DNA from: Euryarchaeota archaeon Ods02 | Lineage (GTDB): Archaea; Halobacteriota; Halobacteria; Halobacteriales; Halorutilaceae | Direction: 5' to 3' | Assembly (NCBI GenBank): GCA_028751075.1 | Contig: JAQZDA010000001.1 | Coordinates: 1 to 64,000 of the forward strand | Length of the DNA stretch: 64,000 nt | In this document: positions 1-7,884 of the stretch, piece after piece | Layout: the number at the start of each line of letters is the position of its first letter | Position numbering within the stretch: position 1 is the stretch's first letter | The notes under the pieces: generated by a model | Database searches by the model: none | Told to the model about the DNA's origin: nothing | What the model saw: only the letters and a program-made list of their open reading frames with translations | Made by a program: the position numbers and the translations under genes

Positions 1-363
1 CAAAAACATTTTTTTATATTTCTTTTCCCCCCCCCCCCCCCACTCGGGTTCAACCTCTCTCGCGGTAACACTACGAACATCAAGTGACAGCAGCTCACTT
101 ACCTCAAAATCCAAATAACGGATGCGGTTCAGTCTTGCATGATAACTAATGTCGACACCTCCTTCTTCATCCAACACGTCAACCTCCGAATCAACCCATC
201 CAGCCTTCACGAACACCTCATCCTCACTAGCCTCCTCCACCAACTCCTCCGCAATCTCATGCAACTCCTCATCACTTAAATCCTCAACCGAAGTCTCATG
301 GATGCATCCAGATAGACCTACAGTTCCAACCACGCCGAGAAACCCCCGACGATTCAACCGCAT
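1..363 (-). CDS. Tat lipoprotein, third paralog, partial (runs off window start)
   Basis: Only the first 121 codons are visible. The N-terminus starts MRLNRRGFLG, a twin-arginine Tat motif, and has an LSGC lipobox with the lipidated Cys at residue 20, so it should be exported folded and anchored outside the membrane. After the Cys come the acidic helix (SVEDLSDEEL...IAEELVEEA) and the segment LDVRSVTARE, both shared with the two paralogs downstream on this strand. The ATG is preceded by a GAGGTGGT ribosome-binding site. Codons 108-113 contain a 15-G run, after which the frame stays open (EKKYKK...) and still resembles the paralogs, so the gene appears in frame as sequenced. Function unknown; surface or binding protein inferred. 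Confidence 0.75.
   Translation of the reverse strand, partial: MRLNRRGFLGVVGTVGLSGCIHETSVEDLSDEELHEIAEELVEEASEDEVFVKAGWVDSEVDVLDEEGGVDISYHARLNRIRYLDFEVSELLSLDVRSVTAREVEPEWGGGGEKKYKKMFL
27..41. repeat. 15-nt C/G homopolymer inside a lipoprotein gene
   Basis: Fifteen consecutive C on the + strand, G on the coding strand of the lipoprotein gene ending at 363. It encodes the Gly run at codons 109-112. The two paralogous genes have no such tract at the aligned position. Slipped-strand changes of one base would shift the frame. Because it lies at the extreme window edge, an assembly or sequencing length error cannot be excluded. Confidence 0.85.
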
Positions 364-472
364 GAACAACCACCTCTCGGTGAACAAGAACCCACTGGCA
401 ATAAGACATTAAACCTAATCACACTGTTCGAACGAACATCCCCCGCCACTAAATATCTCATGCCGAAACCAC

Positions 473-1003
473 CTACCTCCCACCGGATCCGTGAGAGCCG
501 GAGGAATCCTCGACTCCACCATCCGACGAACCACTACCCCCCGTTTGTCCACTAGATCGTCCATCCGGGGATTTATCGGAGCCACTTCTTTCACCTGGAT
601 CTTCCTCTTGTTGCCCTGACGTAGTACCATCAGATCCATCACCGCCACCCAAATCTACATCGTCTCCTCCTGTTGGAGTCTCACCAGATGCGTTCCTCTC
701 ACCTGAGTCATCGCCACCGCCGTGTCCTGGAGGGCAGTCAGGTGGTCCCTCCCCGGGTGCATCGTCTGGCCCTATACGTTCACCTATCCCATCTTCATCC
801 GGACCTATACCCGGGATCTCACTCGAAGTTCCTTCGCCTGGTGGACACTTTCTACCGGGTGGGTCGCCCGGCGGTTCTCCCTCACCTGGTCTTTCGATCA
901 CTCTTGTTTCATCCGAACCTACCACCAGTTCATCCTCTGTAGTCTCCGCCGTCACGAACACTGAGGTGTTGGTTCCAACCTCTAACTCTGCCGATACGTC
1001 GTT
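473..1003 (-). pseudogene. 5'-truncated copy of the metalloprotease C-terminal region
   Basis: The frame from 1003 to 473 translates to a sequence beginning NDVSAELEVG and continuing TSVFVTAETTEDEL, closely matching the C-terminal part of the 1068-aa protein at 2623-5829 (DDVSTVLDVGANASVFVTAE...). It continues through the same Pro/Gly/Asp/Glu-rich tail to an almost identical end (GSGGR against GGSGR). An in-frame TAA at 1004-1006 lies exactly where homology stops, and nothing upstream resembles the rest of the protease. It has no signal peptide or good start codon (a GTG at 961 is possible). It is best read as a remnant of a tandem duplication, though it could serve as a recombination donor for the intact tail. 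Confidence 0.8.
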
Positions 1004-1057
1004 TTACGTTGTACTGCTGGGTTGATGTTGCTGCTTCAGGGTGGGGGGTCAGTTTTC

Positions 1058-1687
1058 TTAATCCAGTACCGGCATCGGTGTAAACACTGAGTCTATCTGG
1101 TAGTTCTGTGTTTCCATTTTAATTTCCATGCCACCACCACTTTCTAAACCAAAAGCCTGCATAACCCTCAGATACTCGCGGTCTCGGGCGACAATCCGAA
1201 TCGCCGCACTAGCATCTACGATTTCATCAGGTGAAATCTCTATGTCCGACTCGTCGGGGTAAGCTAGCAGTTCTAGTTCCTCCGTGAAAAGCTCTCGATC
1301 AAACTGACTGTTGACGTACTCAGCCAAAACACTTTCATCCGGTTCAAAAGAAACAACAAAAAGCTCGTTAGAATCTCCAGACTCCCTTGCACTCACTGAA
1401 CCCACATCCATTGTAAGGAGGCCCTGGAGATCATACTCCCATCCTGCAGTCCTGTTCAACCACACGTTATAAGACTCAACCACTTCGTCGTTGGCAAAAA
1501 CCTCCACCTTAGTTTCAACCATTCCAGCCTTCATAAACACCTCATCCTCCCTAGCCTGCTCCAACAACTCCTCCGCAATCTCCTGTAACTCCTCCTCACC
1601 GAGCTCCTCAACCGAAGGCTCATGCAGACATCCAGACAGACCCGCAGCCCCAACCACGCCGAGAAATTTACGACGGTCTAGATGCAA
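1058..1687 (-). CDS. Tat lipoprotein, second paralog
   Basis: A 209-aa protein starting at TTG (MHLDRRKFLG). The twin-arginine motif RRKFL and lipobox LSGC (Cys20) predict Tat export and lipid anchoring, typical of haloarchaeal surface proteins. An acidic helical region (EPSVEELGEEELQEIAEELL) follows, then a mixed alpha/beta domain of about 150 residues that I do not recognise. It is colinear with the 219-aa paralog directly upstream and with the partial gene at 1-363. The three lie next to an M6-like protease and its truncated copy, so a shared surface role is inferred. The start choice rests on the conserved Tat motif; no ATG lies close upstream in frame. Confidence 0.8.
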   Translation of the reverse strand: MHLDRRKFLGVVGAAGLSGCLHEPSVEELGEEELQEIAEELLEQAREDEVFMKAGMVETKVEVFANDEVVESYNVWLNRTAGWEYDLQGLLTMDVGSVSARESGDSNELFVVSFEPDESVLAEYVNSQFDRELFTEELELLAYPDESDIEISPDEIVDASAAIRIVARDREYLRVMQAFGLESGGGMEIKMETQNYQIDSVFTPMPVLD

Positions 1688-1859
1688 GACAGACCACCTT
1701 GTGGTGAATCAGAAACCGCTGAAGGTATCGTGTTAGTTCTGGATATAACTGGTATAATGTGACAACACCATAAATACCCTGGCTCGCCGGTTAAACACAT
1801 AGAGATAATTATTTTTAGGAAATCGTAACGTCCAGAGTGGGACATAGGAAAACTTGATG

Positions 1860-2519
1860 TCAATAAAACTTCCTTATGGAGCCTACGGTAGATTGGATTC
1901 TGTAGTTCTGGGATTCTGAATTGAGTTTGAATCCTTCCGGGGGGATTCTTACGAATTCTCTATCGTTAGCGTCGATAGTCAGTCGGACGTTCGCGTCTTG
2001 CATGTCTCCGGGTGATACATCCACTACCGGGTCGTCAGGGAACTCTATAAGCCAGACCTTATCTCTGTATCTGTCTTCGTCGAACTGTGCGTTCACGAAC
2101 TCCGCAAGCAGTTCTGTATCTGGTTCTAGGTCGATGCGGTATCTTTCGTTTGAATTCGCTCGAACGGGATCCAATGTTCTAGCGCTGACGTTCTCCACCT
2201 CCATAGTCATGAGTCGACCAAGCTCAAACTCCCAATGCGATACATGCTCCATAAAGAGTTCATAGGTACGGTCAACCTCGCCAACACCATCCAACACCTC
2301 CACCTTAGTGTCGACATCACCGAAGTAATAGAAATCAACATATTCGACTTCAGTGTGATGTGCCCCCACCGTATCCTCCTCCCTAGCCTCCTCCAGCAGT
2401 TCCTCCGCGATCATCTGTAGCTCCTCCTGGCTGAGTTCCTCGACCGAAGGCTCATGGAGACAGCCAGAGAGACCCATACCCCCAACCACGCTGAGAAATT
2501 TACGACGGTCTAGATGCAA
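1860..2519 (-). CDS. Tat lipoprotein, first paralog
   Basis: A 219-aa protein beginning MHLDRRKFLS from a TTG start. An AAGGAG ribosome-binding site sits 9 nt upstream (2529-2534), which supports this start. RRKFL and LSGC (Cys20) mark a Tat lipoprotein. The acidic helix EPSVEELSQEELQMIAEELL is shared with both paralogs. The body shares short blocks with the 209-aa paralog (TMEV..VSAR, LAEFVNAQFD, SQNY.I.S), so the family has diverged well beyond recent duplication. Function unknown. It follows the metalloprotease gene on the same strand after about 100 nt. Confidence 0.82.
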   Translation of the reverse strand: MHLDRRKFLSVVGGMGLSGCLHEPSVEELSQEELQMIAEELLEEAREEDTVGAHHTEVEYVDFYYFGDVDTKVEVLDGVGEVDRTYELFMEHVSHWEFELGRLMTMEVENVSARTLDPVRANSNERYRIDLEPDTELLAEFVNAQFDEDRYRDKVWLIEFPDDPVVDVSPGDMQDANVRLTIDANDREFVRIPPEGFKLNSESQNYRIQSTVGSIRKFY

Positions 2520-2528
2520 GATAGATTA

Positions 2529-2534
2529 CTCCTT
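2529..2534 (-). promoter_or_regulatory. Shine-Dalgarno site deciding a TTG start
   Basis: CTCCTT on + reads AAGGAG on the coding strand, 9 nt before the TTG of the 219-aa lipoprotein. It is noteworthy because most genes here appear leaderless; this one has its own leader and ribosome-binding site. Confidence 0.6.
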
Positions 2535-2575
2535 ACTGAACACTCTTGAAACGCCTCATCGACCTTAGGCATACT

Positions 2576-2587
2576 GTTTAAATATAC
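2576..2587 (-). promoter_or_regulatory. TATA box for the lipoprotein genes
   Basis: GTTTAAATATAC, the strongest AT-rich element in the gap between the protease and the first lipoprotein, lies about 60 nt before the TTG. Transcription starting about 26 nt downstream would give a leader of roughly 30 nt carrying the AAGGAG site. Confidence 0.5.
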
Positions 2588-2622
2588 AGATCGTTTTGGT
2601 ATATACTTCACTTCGAAATCAC

Positions 2623-5600
2623 CTACCTCCCACTACCTCCGTTGGACCCCGCAGGATTTCCTTGGTTTTCACCGGGTGAGTCGTTGCCTGTATCCGGCTG
2701 TCCCCCGGAATCACCAGGTGGAGACTTATCCGATGAATCACCTTCACCTGGTTGTCCACCGCGGTCTCCCGGTGTAGTATCATCAGATTCATCACCTTCA
2801 CCTGGTGGTTTACTGTCTTCGTCGCGATCAGGTGGGCAGTCGGATGGACCTTCACCGGGTGCCTCATCAGGTGGACCTATACGTTCACCAGGTCCGTCTT
2901 CATCCGGACCTTCACCCGGAATCTCACCCATAGGACCTTCGTCAGGCGGACACATTCCACCGGGCGGGTCCGCCGGTGGTTGTCCCCCATCTGGTCTCTC
3001 GATCACTCTTGTTTCATCCGAACCCACTATCAGTTCATCCTCTGTAGTCTCCGCCGTCACGAACACCGAAGCGTTAGCCCCAACATCTAACACAGTCGAT
3101 ACGTCGTCTCTCGGGAACTTCATGTTGAGAACGTCGTTCTCCACTGGATCTTGTACGAACCCATACTTTGTATCGGTGATGGGTTCTACCTCCTCGTTCA
3201 ACCTAACCGACTCTAAATCAACGTCCCGTACATCTACGTCGCCGTTAGCTGTGTTTAAGGATACGTTCACCCATCTTCCACCGGAGTTCAAGTTGTACGT
3301 GTCGGGTTCGAAGTCTACGTATGCTAAGGCAGCCACCGATGCGGGTTCATCCGGTGATACAGATACAGACCGAGTCACGGTCACGGTGTCAGGAACCTCG
3401 TCCTGGGACTCGTTGAACTCTGCGTCGCTGCCGTAGACATCGAACATCAGATCCACGTCTACACTCCTGTCTTCTTCTTCGTCGAGGGAAGCATGTCCTT
3501 CGGATTCGAGCCAGTCGTACCACTCACTAAGACCCTCGGTTTCGAGTTCGAAGTTCACCACTGCGTCATCCGGGATCTTCATCCATTTCAGACCCAGTTG
3601 ATCGTGAACGTTCTCTTCCTCCACTCCAGGCACCTCCAACAAGTACTCATCTAGCTCTCCATCAGGTCCGACTACGTTACCTTCTTCATCGACGCCACGG
3701 AGATACAACCTCGGATGAACCAGGTCTTCAGGAGGTTCACTCAAGCTACCGTCGGAGGTATCTATGTCATCTGACGTTGACTTGTTACGCATCGACAACA
3801 CAGTCGTGCTTGAGACCTCCGCATCGGTAACTTCCACCGTTGGTGAATAGTAAGCGCCGAAACCACCGGAGTCATCTAGCACGAACTCAGCACCTGCGTC
3901 CGAAGTAGGAATTTCAATACTCTCACCATCAGACTCCAAGGTAGGACCATCAGGACGGCTGTCAGAAATCCAATCAAACCAACTCGGAGGCTCCAACAAC
4001 GTAATACGCTGCGTCGTACTACCATCCTCTACAACTTGTTCAACGTCGTAGATGTACACACCTCGTTCCAACGTATCAATAGGGCCATCTACAGGTCTAT
4101 CAACACCCCGAGCACCGAAAACATAATCAACATCAGACGTTCTATCCAAGAGTGGTGGCCGGTAAACCTCGACAGAATCCTGATACTCCATTCCCTCCAA
4201 TGAAGTCAAAGGCAGAACAATACCATAACCGGAACTTGTACGCTGGGAAGCCCATGGCCAATGCTCCGCATCCTCTCTATCAAAGCCTATATTGTGGAAC
4301 TCGTGTAACGTGGTTCTACTCACCGCAGTGAACGGAGCCGCAGGCTCGATCCGTGTCCCACTACCCATAATCCCCGTGAAACCAACATGACCATCAGTTA
4401 CTCGATGATCCCAATCTTCAATTTCATCGTGCGTGCCATACAGGTCGAGGTGGCCGATTACGTGCCCGAGCTCGTGAATCCAGGACGGATAATCAGTTGA
4501 TATTTCGTTTACATGTATCCGGTCACTTCCGAACCATGTCGCGCCACTAAAATCATCTACTTCGAAAGGATACTCCCCCACATCCCCTGGACTCACACCA
4601 ATCTGGGAGGTGTACTCAAAAGAGTCAACATCTGCACTGTCTTCGGCATCACCGACAAAACTCCCTAGATTTAAAGATTCCTCTTCGTAATATTCTGCGT
4701 TTTCTGGTACAGTATGCCATTCTCCGTCGTTGTCGTAGAATGTAAAGTCGAAGCCCAGGCCACCCCATGAGCCCTTCCAACTGGCCATGTACTCATTAAT
4801 CTCATGACGTTTGTGTTGCTGATGTTCTTGTAACTCGGACTCCGTCGTATGCTCCGGCCACAATCCAGTATCTGGTTCGCTGTCGGCGAACTTCGCGTAC
4901 ACGACCGCGATATCCTCGACGTGTTTGAAGGTTCGGTAGCTCCTGTCGTCTGAGGCCAGAGTTTTGGCTTCTGTCTCTGGGTCACGGTTCTCTATGAAAG
5001 CCGAATATTCCGTGAGAACAGGGAACTGTCCTGGGTTTTCTATCTCTATCTCAGCAGTCCAGACCTCCATCCCACCAGGGTTAACAACCTCTTCACCGGT
5101 CCTCGTAATTAATTCGTCGTCGTTTACATCCCAGTGCTCCCACCCGAGATCCACCGAAGTCGCGTACCTAACCTCTAACTCCACCGTAACATCCTCCCTA
5201 CCCTCAGGCGTCTCCAACGCCGCCACATCCGGAGAATGCGAGACATCAACGAGTTCTGGCTCCACCGGAGTAACCGTGAAATCCATAGACACGACGTCGT
5301 CACCCGACGAAGCATACGCCGTATAACCTCCCGAGTCAGGGAACTCGGTCGGCCAGTCGACCTCAACATGACCTTCCTCATCCTGATCAAGAACCAGGTC
5401 CTCGGATCTCGAAACCACGCTAGAACCCCCACCGTCTTCTACGTAGAGCTCGACCTCCCTTGACCCTGAAACCCCCTGGTTCTCGAAAACAGCCGCCACC
5501 CTAACAACGTCACCTTCAACAACGTCATCCGAGACCTCTAGGTTCACGACCTCGAACTCCACATCCACGTCCTCGTCGTCGGTGTGTTCTCGCCATTCGT

Positions 5601-5829
5601 CGAGGTAGGCGATCATCTGGAGTTCTTCTATCTCTCTACCGTCTACTTCTCCGTCTTCCCGCCAGTCGTCGAGTATCTCGATAGCCTCGGACTCGTCGAC
5701 GGGTTCACAGTCCTCCACGAAATACGGGTTATCGGGGTCACACGTCGACTCCGCTACCGCTAAACCGATACCTGCAACCAACAGTAACCCGGCTACAGAC
5801 ACCACCGCCACAATAGCTCTAAACCTCAT
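2623..5829 (-). CDS. Secreted M6-like zinc metallopeptidase with CARDB-like domain and acidic Pro/Gly tail
   Basis: A 1068-aa secreted protein. Residues 1-26 are a Sec signal peptide (AVVSVAGLLLVAGIGLAVAES). Residues 45-83 look dockerin-like (short 'DDWREDGEVDGREIEEL' helix pair). Residues about 88-188 resemble a CARDB Ig-like domain. The catalytic motif HELGHVIGHLDLYG starts at residue 452, with a Met-turn-like GIMGSG at 486, as in immune-inhibitor-A (M6) metallopeptidases (HExxH plus a downstream Asp ligand). The last 140 residues are a low-complexity PGEGxxDE tail with no membrane anchor. It likely degrades extracellular protein; the substrate is unknown. Its C-terminus is partly duplicated at 473-1003. 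Base composition is more AT-rich than in genes from 6 kb onward. Confidence 0.8.
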   Translation of the reverse strand: MRFRAIVAVVSVAGLLLVAGIGLAVAESTCDPDNPYFVEDCEPVDESEAIEILDDWREDGEVDGREIEELQMIAYLDEWREHTDDEDVDVEFEVVNLEVSDDVVEGDVVRVAAVFENQGVSGSREVELYVEDGGGSSVVSRSEDLVLDQDEEGHVEVDWPTEFPDSGGYTAYASSGDDVVSMDFTVTPVEPELVDVSHSPDVAALETPEGREDVTVELEVRYATSVDLGWEHWDVNDDELITRTGEEVVNPGGMEVWTAEIEIENPGQFPVLTEYSAFIENRDPETEAKTLASDDRSYRTFKHVEDIAVVYAKFADSEPDTGLWPEHTTESELQEHQQHKRHEINEYMASWKGSWGGLGFDFTFYDNDGEWHTVPENAEYYEEESLNLGSFVGDAEDSADVDSFEYTSQIGVSPGDVGEYPFEVDDFSGATWFGSDRIHVNEISTDYPSWIHELGHVIGHLDLYGTHDEIEDWDHRVTDGHVGFTGIMGSGTRIEPAAPFTAVSRTTLHEFHNIGFDREDAEHWPWASQRTSSGYGIVLPLTSLEGMEYQDSVEVYRPPLLDRTSDVDYVFGARGVDRPVDGPIDTLERGVYIYDVEQVVEDGSTTQRITLLEPPSWFDWISDSRPDGPTLESDGESIEIPTSDAGAEFVLDDSGGFGAYYSPTVEVTDAEVSSTTVLSMRNKSTSDDIDTSDGSLSEPPEDLVHPRLYLRGVDEEGNVVGPDGELDEYLLEVPGVEEENVHDQLGLKWMKIPDDAVVNFELETEGLSEWYDWLESEGHASLDEEEDRSVDVDLMFDVYGSDAEFNESQDEVPDTVTVTRSVSVSPDEPASVAALAYVDFEPDTYNLNSGGRWVNVSLNTANGDVDVRDVDLESVRLNEEVEPITDTKYGFVQDPVENDVLNMKFPRDDVSTVLDVGANASVFVTAETTEDELIVGSDETRVIERPDGGQPPADPPGGMCPPDEGPMGEIPGEGPDEDGPGERIGPPDEAPGEGPSDCPPDRDEDSKPPGEGDESDDTTPGDRGGQPGEGDSSDKSPPGDSGGQPDTGNDSPGENQGNPAGSNGGSGR

Positions 5830-5854
5830 GAACTACAGACACACACACACATAT

Positions 5855-5864
5855 ACTATAAAAC
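5855..5864 (-). promoter_or_regulatory. TATA box of the metallopeptidase gene
   Basis: ACTATAAAAC (coding strand GTTTTATAGT) is centred 28-30 nt before the ATG at 5829. That spacing predicts a leaderless transcript. A (CA)n run at 5839-5850 lies between the box and the start. Confidence 0.65.
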
Positions 5865-5980
5865 TAACGCCGGCGGGGTAGTTACATCAAAAAGCACGAG
5901 ATAGAACCATATGATCAAGCGAATCCAATAAACGAAACCTGTTCTTTAGCTAATCCTCACCCTCTGACACCACCCCTCCG

Positions 5981-6046
5981 TTATCCGATGTACCTGAGGT
6001 CGTCCTCGCTCGGCATCTTCGGCATACGATCGACATCCTGATTCAT
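5981..6046 (-). CDS. Possible 21-aa microprotein downstream of elp3
   Basis: A 21-codon frame, MNQDVDRMPKMPSEDDLRYIG, on the same strand and 27 nt after the elp3 stop. The composition is protein-like and acidic, with ordinary codons. Upstream the frame is blocked by a TAG five codons earlier. GGGAGGT lies about 17 nt before the ATG, too far to be a convincing ribosome-binding site. This is only a candidate; conservation in relatives would decide. Confidence 0.3.
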   Translation of the reverse strand: MNQDVDRMPKMPSEDDLRYIG

Positions 6047-6073
6047 CTGTTCAGGGCTCTACCTCCCGACAGG

Positions 6074-7768
6074 TCAGTCTAGCTCCTTCACCATGTACGG
6101 CCCCTCCCGCGTGTATCCGAGGCCGCGGTAGTACTCCCTTACTCCGATGCCGCTGATGACCGCGAGTCGGCTGAATCCGCGGCTGCGGGCGCGGCGTTCC
6201 GCCTCCTCCATCAGGCGGGCGCCGTAGCCCTGATGCTGGAAGCCGTCGCCTGAGCCCTCGACTCCCCCGACAGCTCCATCGGCTCCATCGGCTCCCGCGT
6301 CGTCTTCTAGCACGTCGGGGTCTCCGTCGAGTCCGACCTCGCTGCCGTAGACGTGCAGCTCGCGGACGACGGCGGCGTCCTCGAGCTCGCTCCTGACGAC
6401 TGCGCCGGGGTACCGGAGCCTGAGGAAGCCGACGAGGAGGTCGCGGTCGAGGTCCCCGTACTCGAGGAACCGCTCCTCTCCGCCGGCGCAGTCGTACTCC
6501 GTCACCTGGAGCTCGACGTCACGGGGGTCTTCGTCCCTGAGTCCGACCTCCCTGCATCGTATGCAGTCACAGGAGCCGTCGAGCTCGTCCAACCGCTGCC
6601 GCGCGAGCTGCCGGAGGTTGGATTTCCAGACACCGGCTTCGATCTCCGTCGCAGGGATGTCGCGCTGGACGCGAGACAGCCGGGTGTAACGAGGTATCCT
6701 GTCCTTCGCCCGGGCGACGACCTCGGCGGCGGTCTCGTTGTCCAGCGGTTCGAACTCCCCCTTCTGCCACTGCCTGTACAGCGGTGTGTCGCGGACGACG
6801 AGCGTGGGGTATATCTTGAGGTAGTCGGGTCGGTAGCTGCTGTCGTCGAAGATACGGTGGAGGTCTTCGACGTCGTCCTCCGGCGAACGGTCGGGCATCC
6901 CAGGCATCACGTGGAAGCCGACCTTGAACCCCGCGTCCCTGAGGCGACGGTTCGCCTCCCGAGTCTCCTCAACGGTGTGGCCGCGGTGCGTCCGCCGGAG
7001 CACGTCGTCGTCCGTCGTCTGCACCCCTACCTCTACCTTGGTGCCGCCGAGACGGAGCATCCGGTCGACCTGCTGCCGACCGCACCAGTCGGGTTTCGTC
7101 TCGAACGTCGTGCCGATGTTCCGTACCTCAGCTTCCTCGTTCCGCGCCACGACTTCTTCGAACGACCGCCAGCCGTCTTCGCGGGGATGAGCTTCGTCGC
7201 CAGCGAACCTGTTCATCGCCTGCAGACACCGTTTCACGAACCACTCCTGGTAGTCGTGCGGACGCGCCGACAGCGTTCCACCCATCAGGATGAGCTCGAC
7301 CTTGTCGACGAGATGTCCGGTCTCCCGGAGGTCCGACAGACGCTGAGTCACCTGGTCGTAGGGGTCGTAGTCGTTGTGTTCACCTCGCATCGACGCCGGC
7401 TCGTTCCCAGTGTAGCTCATCGGCGCCTCGAACTCGCTGTCGGGTCCGCCTGGACAGAACGTGCATTTGCCGTGCGGACACCACGCCGGCGACGTCATAA
7501 CCGCGACCGGAGTGACGCCGCTCGCGGTGCGCACCGGCGTCGTCCGCAGGACCTCCTCCGCCTCCTCGCGACGGTGGTCGGGGACGGCTTCGAGTATCTC
7601 GCTGTTCTTCGGCACCCGTGGCGCCGAGTGTTCGCCGCAGACCCTGTTCTTCGCCTGCTCGAGGCTGTCGCGGCCGACGTCTCCCTCTAAGATCTCGTCT
7701 GCTAGCTGCTCGACCACGCGAGCTACCGCGGAGTCCAGCTCCTCCGTCTCGACGTCGGCTTCGGTCAT
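6074..7768 (-). CDS. elp3: tRNA uridine(34) acetyltransferase Elp3
   Basis: Archaeal Elp3 makes the 5-carboxymethyl-type modification of wobble uridine in tRNA using acetyl-CoA and radical SAM chemistry. The frame shows the radical-SAM cysteines CPHGKCTFC (residues 97, 102 and 105 from the chosen start) and a C-terminal GNAT domain (GYGARLMEEAERRARSRGF, then YYRGLGYTREGPYMVKEL). The chosen ATG (MTEADVETEELD) gives 564 aa, the usual archaeal length. A longer frame exists upstream, but a TATA-like GGTATAAC about 28 nt before this ATG favours it. The gene is divergent from the DHH gene. Confidence 0.93.
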   Translation of the reverse strand: MTEADVETEELDSAVARVVEQLADEILEGDVGRDSLEQAKNRVCGEHSAPRVPKNSEILEAVPDHRREEAEEVLRTTPVRTASGVTPVAVMTSPAWCPHGKCTFCPGGPDSEFEAPMSYTGNEPASMRGEHNDYDPYDQVTQRLSDLRETGHLVDKVELILMGGTLSARPHDYQEWFVKRCLQAMNRFAGDEAHPREDGWRSFEEVVARNEEAEVRNIGTTFETKPDWCGRQQVDRMLRLGGTKVEVGVQTTDDDVLRRTHRGHTVEETREANRRLRDAGFKVGFHVMPGMPDRSPEDDVEDLHRIFDDSSYRPDYLKIYPTLVVRDTPLYRQWQKGEFEPLDNETAAEVVARAKDRIPRYTRLSRVQRDIPATEIEAGVWKSNLRQLARQRLDELDGSCDCIRCREVGLRDEDPRDVELQVTEYDCAGGEERFLEYGDLDRDLLVGFLRLRYPGAVVRSELEDAAVVRELHVYGSEVGLDGDPDVLEDDAGADGADGAVGGVEGSGDGFQHQGYGARLMEEAERRARSRGFSRLAVISGIGVREYYRGLGYTREGPYMVKELD

Positions 7769-7884
7769 CGGCGGCTGTAGACGGTGGACGGCGTTATACC
7801 TGACGGTGGAGACACGGTCGACCCCCGCCGGACAACCTGAGAGGATAGACTTAACCGCGGATAGACTCAATCAGGTTCCGAAAG

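Noticed and set aside
149-412. An 87-codon plus-strand frame rich in Ser/Thr/Pro
   Set aside because: It is antisense to the Tat lipoprotein (1-363), and its composition is what the reverse of a Glu/Asp-rich gene gives. The same pattern recurs antisense to the two paralogs.
6353-7690. A 445-codon plus-strand frame
   Set aside because: Entirely antisense to elp3, whose radical-SAM and GNAT motifs are unmistakable. High-GC genes here routinely have long antisense frames.
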